Assembly: GCA_023014335.1 (NCBI GenBank)
Contig: JAECYW010000013.1
Coordinates: 1,302,001-1,366,000, forward strand
DNA length: 64,000 nucleotides
Reading direction: 5' to 3'
DNA from: Galerina marginata
Lineage: Eukaryota; Basidiomycota; Agaricomycetes; Agaricales; Galerinaceae
This document shows positions 36,110-47,753 of this stretch, one piece after another (position 1 is the stretch's first letter; each line of letters opens with the position of its first letter). The notes below the pieces were generated by a model. That model searched no databases. It had not been told where the DNA came from and was given only the letters and a program-made list of their open reading frames with translations. A program made the translations under genes and the position numbers.

Positions 36110-37476
36110 ATGGTTCCAAACCTCCCGCCCGAGCTTAAAAACCTCATCGTGGCGCATTTGGAACAAATTCCAAATGAAACGGAACGTCACAGCGCACTCT
36201 CATCAGCGGCTCTCGTCTCCCACCACTTCCGTTATCAAGCCCACTCACATCTTTTTTCCAATGTCATCCTACTTTCCGTCTATAATGGCGACCTGAGATA
36301 CACACTCAACCGTCTTCAAGTTATTGGAAGACGCCTACGTAATCTTTGCCAGCTCATCCATGCCGATCCAGATTCGGAGCGAACTGGGATTGCATCACAT
36401 ATCAAGAACTTCGAATTAACCCTCCAGTTTAGTGCATTGGATGACAATACTGCAGTCCCTTTCATACTTAGAAGATTATTCAAAACTGGGACTGCTCCGT
36501 GCTCGTTGTCTCTGTCTTTCCATAGATATCAGCTTCACCGGGATCTTATTCCATCTCTACAGGTGGTCTGCCGTAACCAGGCTCTGAAGACATTGCGCCT
36601 TTCTCAGTGCCGTGGCCTACCTGTGGATCTACTAAGACATTCTTCAATTAGGAACATTTATTTCACGCAGGTGTCCTTTTTGCATTCAAGACCTAACCAC
36701 ACTGTGATCCTGGCAGGAGGTGAAACATCACCCTCTGATTGTGAGCAGTTCGACGGCAGTGAAGCCCTGTTCCCAGAATCCATCGAGACAGATTGTACAT
36801 ATTCACTTAAAGCCGTACTGGATTGGACACCTGACAGCCGCATTTCATCAAACTTCCTGTTTTCAAAGCTCAAGGATATCACCTTCTGTCTTGACTGGAC
36901 CCAGCAAAGGGTGTGGGACGAAGCGACTGCGATCATTTTTGCAGCAGGCGCTCTGGAGCAACTGAAGCTGAAGCTATCTAAATACTGTAAATATAAATCA
37001 GAGTCTCCGTGGAATTTTTCTGATCACTTTAATTTGCAGCTATGCGCATCTCGCCTTCACGTTTTACCCTCCGCCATCTTCCCCACTTACACAGTGTCGT
37101 ACTGGTTCCGTCGAAGAGCCTTTTCAGCGACGGTATCGCAGCTGAGATTGGTCGTATATTTCATGACGACTTCCTTCCTCCATCCCTCAAAAATCTTCAA
37201 ATACACTTCCATTTTATCATCACGCGTCAGCTTGACTACAACGATATCTTTTCTCAGTCCAATTCCTTGGAACTTGATGCCCTATTCTCAGAAGTCAAAT
37301 TCTGTTCTCTCAATTCCTTGGTTATTCGGTGTAATCTGGCATTTCTTAAGGGGTATCGAGAGAGCCCTAGCGTTACAGAGCAGCTCCTGGAAAATGCTAG
37401 GCCATCGCTTATTCGCAAATTCCCTTGCGCACAATCGAAGTACAGGTTCATAACTTTCGAAATAGTCATAACATGA
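36110..37476 (+). CDS. F-box-like protein, diverged third paralogue
   Basis: MVPNLPPELKNLIVAHLEQI start and ALVSHHFRYQAHSHLFSNV identify the same family as the genes at 25345 and 27757, at clearly lower similarity. Exon 1 is 36110-36986 and exon 2 37040-37476, separated by a 53-nt GT-AG intron at the same position as in the paralogues; without splicing the frame is lost, with splicing the product is 437 residues. The body contains matching blocks such as RLFKTGTAPCSLSLSFH, LPVDLLRHSSI and ALFPESIETD. The C terminus ends after SLIRKFPCAQSK. It lies 7 kb from the tandem pair and is not part of the recent duplication. Confidence 0.82.
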
Positions 37477-40400
37477 CACTTTCAAATCCATAATGGATGT
37501 TATGCTGTTATTTTTTCCCCAACCGGAATGCTTCATTATCATTATTATTGCGATGCTTTCTTGTCTGTACACAATTTTCATAGTCATTACCGCTTACGAG
37601 GAAGGACTGGCAAATGGGACCCCTGACCCATGCTCCGCTTGTGCCTGTCAGCCTAAATATATAGCATGGGAAACAAAGACTTTTAAATCGGTCTATTTTT
37701 TGTCGAAGATAGAGTTTTCGGAATCTTGGGATAGTCTTGTTAAGGTCCTTCCGTATGATGCACATCTCAAGCAGGTAAGAGTGTAGGGTTTCATGAACTA
37801 CATCTACACGGCTGCCTTGTTTTGCAACTTGATAGGTCTAGTTAGGTAGGATAATTCTGTCAGGAATAGGCATCTTTTGAGCATTATTATCTACCATGTG
37901 CATTCGTCGGGCAGAACTTTCGACCTGTTGACAGTCAATGGCCGCAGACTTTTCACTCATTCGTTGATTGTGTGACTTACTGGGAGTCAACTTCAAGTTA
38001 ATCCCCAAGAGGCATTTCCTATTTTCCTTGGTGCACCATTTCTCTGGACTATATACAATATCTTTGGTTTAACTCTCCCACTTCTATCTCTGCCCTTTGA
38101 TCTCACGCCTTCTTGGTATCTTGCCAATCTATTTTTGCTCACTAGCTATCCTCCAGTTGTGACCACATTCTGTGCCTCTTTTACTCGAGTAGCTGGACGC
38201 ACGTTCGTAAATATGGTGAGGCGGTCGACTCCTCTTAAGTACAAGTTTTGCGGATGGGTACCCATGCGCCCCGAGCACCTGACGCTAATCCGGGTCGTTT
38301 TCCACCAATTGCGCCACCGCTCTACCACACACCACGTTTAACGTTGCTCCGTGCGCATCCACGCTCGTGAGAGACATTCTCGTGTTTTCAAAATGAACTT
38401 GGTTTTTTCCTTTCATTCGTCGTGAATGGTTAGTATTATTAGCGTATCTTTTGCGAGGTGTTGCCTAAGTTGGCGAGCTTTCGGCATGCCGGCATGTTGG
38501 CCGAAACGGGAGTACGCCACACTGTGGCAAGTGACGTAAATCAGTCATCAATAGATTTACAACCCTCGTTTTGAGTGAACTTCCTCGAACGATTTATCCT
38601 CCGCTGGGACTTCCAGCGCATCCTGAAAGAGATGACATGCACGAATTGACCGACAGTAGTCCTTTACCAATGGATACCAATTCATAGCCGCTCACTTTCC
38701 CTTGCAAATGCATGGCTTTCTTATATCAATGTCAAATCTGCCCAAGCTCACCTACGGTTTGTAAACAATCCCATAGCATGATTTTGCTTCTAATTAGTAG
38801 ATATACGTATTCAATCAGCGGAAGGCGCTGTCATGCTCAAGGTTCTTAATGAAATCACCCATTGGCCATTAATTAATCTCAAGTGATCCCCGCCATGTTC
38901 ATCCAGACTTCAGTTCATGTCTTGCAAATCATGGAAAATCTATCTAGAATAAGGGTCTACACTCACCGGCCCGATTACGACCTTTAATTGCGCCAACTGA
39001 ATAGTGGTCAAATGTTGTCAATCCTTTCTATTCGTATATTGAATTGCCGATAACGACCTTAAGCAATGATTCTCGGTCAAGAAATGGGTATGTTGTCCGA
39101 AAGTCGAAGTCTCAGAGTCACGTACGCAATTATTTATTCTTATTCTTGGATCCCCATTGACATGAAAGCCAGAGCGAGCCAGATAAGAGACGTCTTCCCA
39201 TCCTGCTCCGCGGGAAGGTCGAATCGTTACTTGTTGTCTGTCTTTCCCTCCCCGTCTTTCTGTCCAGGTATTGACCTTATCGCCCCCACCCTTGAGGTCA
39301 TGATACCGATAAGGAAAGTCTGCATGAGAGAGTCGTGGTTATTTTAGAAACTGGGTATGACGGTGCATTACTTCTTCAGATTCAGATTCACACATGACTA
39401 TATACCGTTTCTCGCTCAGGTGAACGACTGAACGATATACACGTCAGGGATCGCCTTCTGCATTGTCCGACTTATTTCTTGACTGTCAGTTCGTCCACGA
39501 AGCTTGCAAACGAAGAGCGCACAAGTGCGCCCGTACTTATGGGGAATACTCGACGCTGTATGGTCATTGCTCAGATGTTACCGACGTCAGTTATACCCAA
39601 GTCGAGGGATCGCTACAATCACCCAAAGTCGTAATGCCCATACAATGATTGGGTGAATGGGGATGAAGACCTCGCCGTGTCTGTGCTCGATATTTATTTT
39701 TAAATAGGGTTCGGACGCGTCCTCACGTTCGCGGGATATCATGAAAGAGCCTGAGACCTGCTAGTTGGTGCTATGTATGCGCAAGGTACACGATCAGGCC
39801 CCGAGGGATGTGGCGCCGGCGGATGGCACGGACACTGAACCGATTAAGCCTCGCGATGCCGTCCTGGATGCGTTTAGGCGCTGGTTCTTGTGCGAGTTTT
39901 CAACGGTGAAGCATGTACGAGTATGGGTCATCGTTGGAATAAACACCGCCGTGTGGGTATTAGACAGAGTATGACGGCCTGCGCGGTTGAGAGGTCGGGT
40001 TTGTCGTCAGTCAATGGATTTATTTTAATGCCTGTAGGACTGGGTACCACGGAGAGCCCAGGGGACCGGCCGCCCAGTTATTGCCCGAGCTGTGAAGCGA
40101 CGAAGTCGGGGGATGGCTGTATAATGTTTACCCTACCTTGGCCACCTCATAGTGACATTATATAGATTCTACAGTACTTTGACCACCTGGGGTACATTGC
40201 AGTCCGAGAGATATGGGAGCTGGGTTAGCTGGAGTACCTATTATTGGATGACAAGTAGTTTTCGGTGCGATATTAATAACAGAACAACGAGGGGACGACC
40301 TTTGGAACGCGTTTAACTCGATCGGGGGTTGGCTCAGCATGAGGACGCGCCGACCTTTGATTATCCATGGGTCCACCTATGCGCGGTAAAACATGACTCT

Positions 40401-42799
40401 GAAGCGTTTGAGGTCAGGTTAGCGCCGCCTTGACAAGACTTGACGGCACCGGCGGTATCAAGTCCTTATTTTACAAGTCGCAGGCGGCGGGTGGAATATC
40501 ATGCTCATTGCCACTCTTAGGCTATGTTTAAACTCTCGGGGTACGTAAATATCTCCACTGACATGTGCGATCGGAGAAGGGTGCAGGCGTCAATAGATTT
40601 AACTCCTTCACCATCATCAGGTAGCATCCCTCAAAGTGCGCGTGTGTTATCTATTGGAGTATCTATTGAGTTGGTAGTGTTACAGGTGATCAATGCAGGC
40701 TCGAGGGTTGTTCTCGTTTCATTGTCTTGAAACTAAACCAGACAACTTTTTTGACTTGTTTCTGCTCATGGGGCTTCGATGCTATTGTTTCGCTTCTTGA
40801 CATTCGAACACGATCTGAGTACTCGGCATCACCTAAGTGGCGCGCGTGTCTATTTTGACGTTATGAAGGGCCTAGGATTGAAAGTATACCCGTATTGCTT
40901 CCGACCAACGGGCATTTGACGGATTGATTGGGTGTCTTGATTGACTGAGTCGCTTGGAATTTGGCCGGTGACGACGAGGAGACGAGTTTAAATGGGAGAC
41001 GGTAGGCAAGTGGTAGGCATGAGTATGTGTGAGGTCCTCGCATTTTGAATAGCTATCCATGGTAATAACTTCCGCCTTGATGGTCGGGTGGATGAGTAGA
41101 GGCAACGAATCCTCGGAGTTACTCAGTCCATCCTTCGCCGAGTCCATACGCAACGGAGGGAGACGTCGTCAGAATAAACTTAGCATAGCACTCGTACTGA
41201 GCCTTCTCCGAGACCGAACGGGTTCGTTCGAACGAGGTCCGGATTCTACGGTGATGCTCGACCCAGTTCATCAACCTCCTACTCAGGCCTCACCTAAATT
41301 TCGAGGGTTGCGATCATGGTATCAATGATGCTTACTGGATCTGGGTCGGCTGGATTCACGAATATTTCGACCCTCCGCCATCCAGGAGGCGACTTTGAGC
41401 CTTTTTAAATTGCAAGGAAAGTTAAAGAAGCATCAATCAATCATGGAGTATCATTGAATGTGTACCCTGACGGTACCAGATGTACGCCGATTGCCCAGTG
41501 TTCACAGAAAAGCGTTCGAGGGACCATATGATACACATCTCGGTGGACTTCGATTTCGTGCCTTCATAAGTTTACAATTAGCAGTTATCACGCGCGGCTT
41601 GTTTGCAGTGAACGCATCGCGCCAGCCCGCATCGTGTAAAAACGCCATTTATGTACTTACGCGAGTGCTGGGAGGTGTCAATGCGTGGGCTCCGGCCAGT
41701 TTCCAAGCTTCACGCGCGTGGCAGGGGCGCTGGGGCGGCCGTGATGCGGTCAGCGAGACGGTGTGAGCATCCTATATTTGTCGAGGAGCCGGCGCCTTTT
41801 CAACCTCCGAAAACTTCTCCGTTAGCGAGGCCCTGGATTACTCGATATGTATGAGGCGAACACATATGTGTAATATGCGTATCTGTGTCTTGGGTTGCCT
41901 CCACGCACACGGTGAGGTTCCTTTGCAAACCGCTGCTTCTTTCGGTGTTGGCAGCTACGGGTAAGTGAGGTGAGCGGGGGCTGAACTGACGGAGGAGTGG
42001 GAATGGTCGAACTGCGCAATGCGGGGAGGTTTATGGGTTTCCGGTTCTGTGGGACTGAGAAGGGTAGGATGACGGCTTCGGCGAGCTTGAAAGGGGATTA
42101 TTTAGAGACGCCTGAGAGGGTGTGACCTCTGGACAATCCAAGGGATGCTGGGGTCCGACAGAGAAGCGTCGGGCCGCGATGCTTGTCTGCGGTAATGAAG
42201 TTCGCGGGGATTGAAAGGAGAGCGGGGAAGTCCGTCTAGATAGGGAAAAGCAGGGGCGAACTTGACAGAATGTTTGTCTTCCGTGATCGCGAAGCGCAAA
42301 GAAAAGGGAATGTGACCGAAAAGTCGAGATCTCATGGTTATCGATCCTGAATATAGAGTTGAAAAACGAGGGAGAGATTTTCATGATCCAGCCTGGGGTC
42401 GGCCGTTGAAAACGAGCTGATGCGCGTTCGTTCCACATCGAACCATGAGGTTGACATGTGCCGACATGTGGGCGGATGAGCTGCTGTTTACGTGTCAGCC
42501 AAAAGTTGACCTAGGATAGAGAAGAAAGAGCGAGAAAGCCTTCGAGATGCGGGAGAATGTGAAGTTGAAGGAACTGATACGTGTGTCTGTTGGATAAAAT
42601 AAAACAAGTCGGAAGAGAGTCGCAGGGGTGTTGAAGCATTTTGATCTGAGATCGGGTATTACCTTGAGTCCGAATTACACGCCCTTTTTTGTAGGATCGA
42701 GAAAAAAAGAGTCCGTCTCTTTCTTTTCTCTTTCGACGGAGGATCCTTGCATGGCGCATAGGTAAATACGAGTCGCATTCCAACCACAATCCCCGCAAC
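37477..42799. other. Five-kilobase gene-free region with scattered short ORFs
   Basis: I find no gene with family recognition. The most protein-like short frame is at about 39778-39974 on the plus strand (FRRWFLCEFSTVKHVRVWVI), too short to call. A minus-strand ORF at 42031-42438 lies just upstream of the HSF gene and is probably spurious. Small palindromes occur at 38254-38265 and 38479-38506. No transposase or reverse transcriptase motif was seen. The right end (about 42.5-42.8 kb) is the likely promoter/leader of the HSF gene, with a pyrimidine-rich stretch at 42710-42735. Confidence 0.4.
38479..38506. repeat. Nested palindrome
   Basis: catgccggcatg at 38485-38496 is a perfect 12-base palindrome, flanked by tttcgg (38479-38484) and ccgaaa (38501-38506), which are mutual reverse complements. 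Small enough to arise by chance; could bind a dimeric regulator. Confidence 0.4.
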
Positions 42800-45700
42800 A
42801 TGGACGCATATCCCACCGACACCCACTACCACCAGCGCCAACCGCAGTGGCCACCCCACCTCCTCGCGCCAAACCACCCCCAGGCCTCCTTTCCATCGCC
42901 GCCTGCCAGCGATCATGGACAGCACTACTCTCAGTTCTTCCAGACACAGGCACAGGCACAAGCCCAGCAGCAACAGCAGCAGCAGCCAGAGAGACCGCCA
43001 GGCGATCCGCTGAACAGAGCGACGTCCTCGCTATCCCTCAATCTCTCCTCCCTGACGGTTGCGTCCCCGACCAACCTCTCGCCCATCAACGCCCCGTCCG
43101 CAGCGACGGCGATGTCACCAGTCACCCCAATCAGCCCGTCTACCAACCCGTTTGGTCACCATCATCTCCATAGCGGCCATGGCGTTCACAACCACCATCC
43201 TGGCCACGGACATAGCCACGGTCATGCGCACAACCACATGCAGTCCCCGTTCACCTTTGACCCTAGCCAGAGTGCGTCCGGCCAGCAGAGCCCCGGGCAC
43301 TATGACGATCAGGGTGCACCGCCTGGCTCGTCTGGCGGGTACGACGCCCGTCGCACTCCAGGACCTTCCCGCTCCTCGTCCTCCGGCACCTCGCCTGCAT
43401 CGCAGCTGCCCCGCAAGCGCAGCTTCACAGGCAATGCAGCCCCCAGCGCGTCGGCAGGGCCCAGTTCTGGCGGTGGAGGGAACGGCGCAGACAGTTTGAG
43501 CATCAACGTCAACCCCACGCTCGTTGAGGAGAGCATGTACGACGACGAGTCGCGGGACGCGGCCATGGAGCTTGCGTCGGCGGCATCATATGATGACCTT
43601 GAGGTGCGCACGGCCTACGGCGGGTCGAGCACGGCGGGGTCCATAGGGGGCGGAAGTGCAGGCGCGGGGGGCGGGAGCGGAGGCGGCGGCAGCCCGGTGG
43701 ATGGAAGCGGAAGTACGAGCGGCGCGGAGGACTCGTTCGGGATGATGGTTGGCGGTGTGGGCGGGACGATGAACATCCTCGGCAAGCCTCTCGCGACGAA
43801 CAACTTTGTGACCAAGCTGTATCAGTGAGTTTTTCGTTTTTTCTGTCCTTTTTATCGTCTTTTTTTTTTTTGGCTGGATGGATGGGCGGGGTCATTTTGG
43901 TGTCCGCCTGTTTCGGATATATATATGCGATTTATTGCATTTAGATGCAATATCCGATATATTGTTTTGTTGACGCCTCGCATTTTCCTTTGTTTTCCCT
44001 GCGTCTCCGTGGGGTGCGAGCCAGCATCGCCTTTCGAATTTCCGTTTTGATTTTATCTTTCTCGTCCTTCCATCTGCTATTTCTGCCCCGGCCTTGTGCG
44101 TGCCCCTCCGATGGGCTGCAAATCGGCTCTGTAGCATTTATTTATACGGACGACCATCAACCTTATCAGCGTTCAACCCCGAACGTTAAAATGTTGCCAA
44201 GATCGTGGGGTGGGTTGTTTTTAGGTTATTTGCTTCCGTCGAAGTGCCTTATTGGAAGTTGCAGTGGACGGAGGCAATTCTGCAGATGTGTATATGCGCT
44301 CACCTTTGCGACTCGGCTTGCTGGTTTGCAAAATCCAGGAGCAAGTGTTCCATGCTTTTAATGGAGTCGTCTATCGCTCTATATTCTCTTGGTCGAGGTG
44401 CCCTGTTTGTGTGTGCCTTGTCCCACACCAGGGCGCCGTACCGGTGGCGAATCTCAAATAGCGTTTGGGATCGTCGTCGAAGGCGGTGTCGATCAGCAGG
44501 AACCAGGGGAATTTAGCAACCTGACAAAAGAGAGCGTCCGGAGGAACATCGAGCTCGATGAGGGGCATGTGTCGTGATTCATCGTCGCCGTCATAGAGCC
44601 TGTCTCGTTGCCACTCATCTTGGACACCAAACGCGCATATATCTTGCTCTGTGAGGATATCCTGCCTTTTCAACCCTGGACAATCGACGAGAAGCGGTTT
44701 TGCCGCCACATAGGACCGTGAGCCCGCGGAGGAACATATTCAAGTCATGGAAAGAGCCATCGAACAGGGAAGACATGCGCTGCTTTCACAAGGGAAGAAG
44801 ATATGCTGGATTCGGATTGGATTCGCGCATACATGCCATGGCATATGATATACCTTCCGGCGCACCCTACCCAGCATCAGTACCACCACCCTCCATTTCC
44901 GGACACTTCGTTTACTTCGTGTATGCGGTCCCTCACTTCCTTCTCCGCCTCGCCCCTTTTGGTTGTATTTCTATTAGCGACCAGGATAGCCGCAGTGATC
45001 AAAGTAGCAAACCCATCCTCCCAATAGCAAGCGGCACGAAGAAGATAAACATAAAAATACTCTCCCGTCTCATCCCTTGATGCGGCCAACAGGACGTCGA
45101 CACACGTCTATTTGCGAGTCCGGTCTCTTTGACCTTCTCGCTACCAGTTTCTATCCAGCTTCTTCGGTCCTTTTGCGCGTGCTTGGCCTTTTCGGCGTTG
45201 ATACATTGTGCGTGGAATCGTGGGGACGCTGGCGGACCAGCAGGACCAGGAGGTCTTCTTCAATTACTGGGATGCACGGCCCCACATTTTCCTGTCGTTT
45301 CACAGGCGTTCAAGACTGTACATCGCGTACCGCCATTCCCGAACCCCACTCCCTTTACCGCCTCCGTTAATTATCACTTCCAGCCGATAAGGAACGCCAT
45401 GGACGAAACATGTACACAGCAAAACATCGTGTCATCCCCTAAACTCTCTTCGACCCATCCTCTCATTGTAGCCATCTATCATCGCTGCGACATGCTTCAA
45501 CAAGTGCCACCGTCATATGCCTGTCTGTTTGTCTTTTTTACCATTGGTGTCCATCAAGTATCAAGCATCGTGTATTACTTTTAATGTGCTTCTCGTCACC
45601 CAGCCGGCCGTCATCCCCCCAGCTCGTCACCCAATCACTCAAGTCTGGAGTCAGGTGCCTGGCCTCCCCGAACCGCTTGTAACTCGTACCCCACAGTTCC

Positions 45701-47753
45701 GACTCTAATTCTGGAGCTTTCTGAAGCCGTCTGTGCGGTTTCCATGGGGATGAAGATGGGATGGACAGGTTGCAATACCTTTTCGAGCCTTGGGGGCATG
45801 AAATGGAGTGGTCTGGTCTCGTCACGGACGTCGTTTGGGGATATGTACTCGAATTTTCGAACGCGAGGCAGATTTGATCAGATTTTATGGGAAGAGAGGG
45901 ATAAGATCGAGGATGAGGAGGCAGAAGTGTTGAACCGCATCGTTGCAGGCGGAGATACGACAATATTCGCGGGTCACTCGACAGGTCTTGCTGTGGGAGG
46001 AGGAAAGGATGACATCACTTTTCGTTGCTTCGTGGTCCTTTTGGTTTTGTTTTTTTCTCTTCTCTTCTCTTTCTTCCTTTCTTTTTTGAGTTATATTGTT
46101 CTCTCCTTTGCACCTCTTCTTCTCAGCTGTCTTTATCTCCTCTTGCCTCTTGTTTTTGGCTTTCTTTCTCGATGACGTTATATCTCGACCCACCAAGGTT
46201 ACACTGCTAACATGACTTGCTTTCTTCTTCCAGGATGATCAGTGATCCCAAGTCTGCCCAGTTCATCGCCTGGACAGAGCTTGGGACGTCGTTCGTTGTC
46301 TCCAATGTTGGAGAATTCAGCCGCAGCATTTTGGGCTCGCATTTCAAGCACAATAACGTCAGTGGATTCACTTTACATATGCGAGCAACCAGGGCCATCT
46401 AACCTGTAAATTCGCAGTTCTCGAGTTTTGTGCGGCAGCTCAACATGTACGGGTTCCATAAAATCAACAGGGTACGTTTACGCCATCTGAATATGGATCT
46501 CTTTTTATTGACTAACTGGCTGGTTACCTCCAATAGACACCTCGGGCACAAAGGACCTCGACGGACGCGCAAACTTGGGAATTCTCACATAGCAAGTTCC
46601 TCCGTGGTCGCCAGGACCTGCTGGACGAGATCAAGCGAAAGGCCCTCGAGCCCGATCCGGCTATGAAGCACCGCGTTGAGCTGCCGGGCGAAGTGAGTAT
46701 TTCTACCTTTTGAGGTCATCTTCTTCCTTTTTCTGTCGGGCATCAACGCGTCCATCTCGCTGTTTCTTTCGTGCATGGTTCTTCGGATACTTACTGACGT
46801 TTTTTCCTCTCTAATTGGTACAGGTTGCGGCGCAGCTGAACGCCATGAGGGATGACAATATGCGCATGTGGGACCAGCTGGCTGCGGAAAGACGTAAAGT
46901 CGACAAGTTGGTGAACGTCGTTGGGAGGTTGTGGGATGTCATGGGTAAATCCTTCCCGGGTGCTGGTCAGTTTCCTCGCTTTCTGTTGCTCCTTTGGTAC
47001 CTTGACTGAGTTTGTTTTCCTGGACCAGTCCCTCCTTTCCCAAGTGACCTCCTGGACTCATCAGAGAGTCCGAACATCTACGTCACGTCCCCGACCGCAA
47101 CCTCGCGGTACCCCCCGCCGCTGTCGATGAATATGCATGCCATGCATAGCCTCAGCAGCCCGAATTCGAGCCCGACTGCAGCAGATTTCCCGTCGCATAT
47201 GCATCACGGACACGCCCACCAGTCGCACTCGCTGTCGCGGCAGCACAGCTTCCAGCACGTCACCAGCTACCGCGGTGAGACCGCGTCGTCGACACCGCTG
47301 CAATCGTCTCCCGGCTCTATTTCTATGGAGCTCTTCGACGACGGATCATGCGACCCGCCGCCGTCCGGACGAGGCAGTACGAAGCGCCAGCGGCTTGACG
47401 AGAGCGGCGCCGGCGTCGGCGTGAACGGAATCAACTCGCCTGATTCGATGTCGCTTATGTCGTCCGTGTCGTCGCCTGGGTCGGGTACTGGACCTGGGCT
47501 GTCGAGCCTGACTGTGCCGAAGAAGTCGAGTCGAGCACGGAGCGATAGCGCGCCTTTGGGATACGCCGGTGCGCTTTGGCAGCAAGGTGGCCTTGGAGGA
47601 GGCGGAGGAGGTCCTACGGGGATGGGCAGACCTAGGAGCGGGAGCGGGTTGATGACCAGAGGTGTTCCGAACATCGGGAACATGACAAGGAGCAGCAACG
47701 CGAGCACGCCGCTGTTGTCTATCACCACCGCTGATTCTGATCTGAATCGGTGA
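42800..47753 (+). CDS. HSF-type transcription factor with long N-terminal extension
   Basis: Nuclear DNA-binding regulator of the heat-shock factor family (Hsf1/Sfl1-like). Exons 42800-43824, 46234-46357, 46418-46471, 46537-46692, 46824-46965 and 47029-47753 sum to 2226 nt, 741 residues. The first 332 residues are low complexity: polyQ near 42965, a His-rich segment (HHHLHSGHGVHNHHPGHGH), Ser/Pro and Gly stretches. The winged-helix DNA-binding domain then starts at NNFVTKLYQM (334-343), continues through IAWTELGTSFVV and the recognition motif FVRQLNMYGFHK near 387-398, and ends near residue 450. A predicted coiled coil (MRMWDQLAAERRKVDKLVNV) follows, then a Ser/His-rich tail with KKSSRARSDSAPLGY. 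Intron 1 is 2409 nt, about 40 times the local norm. Start chosen as the first ATG of the open exon. Confidence 0.93.
43825..46233 (+). other. Exceptionally long (2409 nt) intron 1 of the HSF gene
   Basis: Donor gtgagt, acceptor ttcttccag. The split falls between FVTKLYQ and MISDPKSAQF, which must be adjacent in an HSF domain, so the intron is real. Inside are long open stretches on both strands: minus 44371-44709 (112 codons, with QDEWQRDRLYDGDDESRHMP), minus 44877-45089 (a possible membrane segment), and plus 45744-46020 (SFGDMYSNFRTRGRFDQILW). None is recognised and none has a convincing complete exon set. A nested gene, an inserted element or regulatory sequence are all possible. The last 200 bases before the acceptor are a very long pyrimidine tract. 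Confidence 0.7.
43914..43956 (+). repeat. Hairpin-forming inverted repeat in HSF intron 1
   Basis: cggatat at 43914-43920 pairs with atatccg at 43950-43956, and inside it ttgcat (43935-43940) pairs with atgcaa (43945-43950) around a ttag loop. It lies about 90 bases after the 5' splice site. Confidence 0.4.

Noticed and set aside
38230..38340. tRNA-like A-box (tggcgcaattg, minus strand)
   Set aside because: No B-box or cloverleaf with a proper T-arm follows; the nearby gggtaccc is part of a palindrome.
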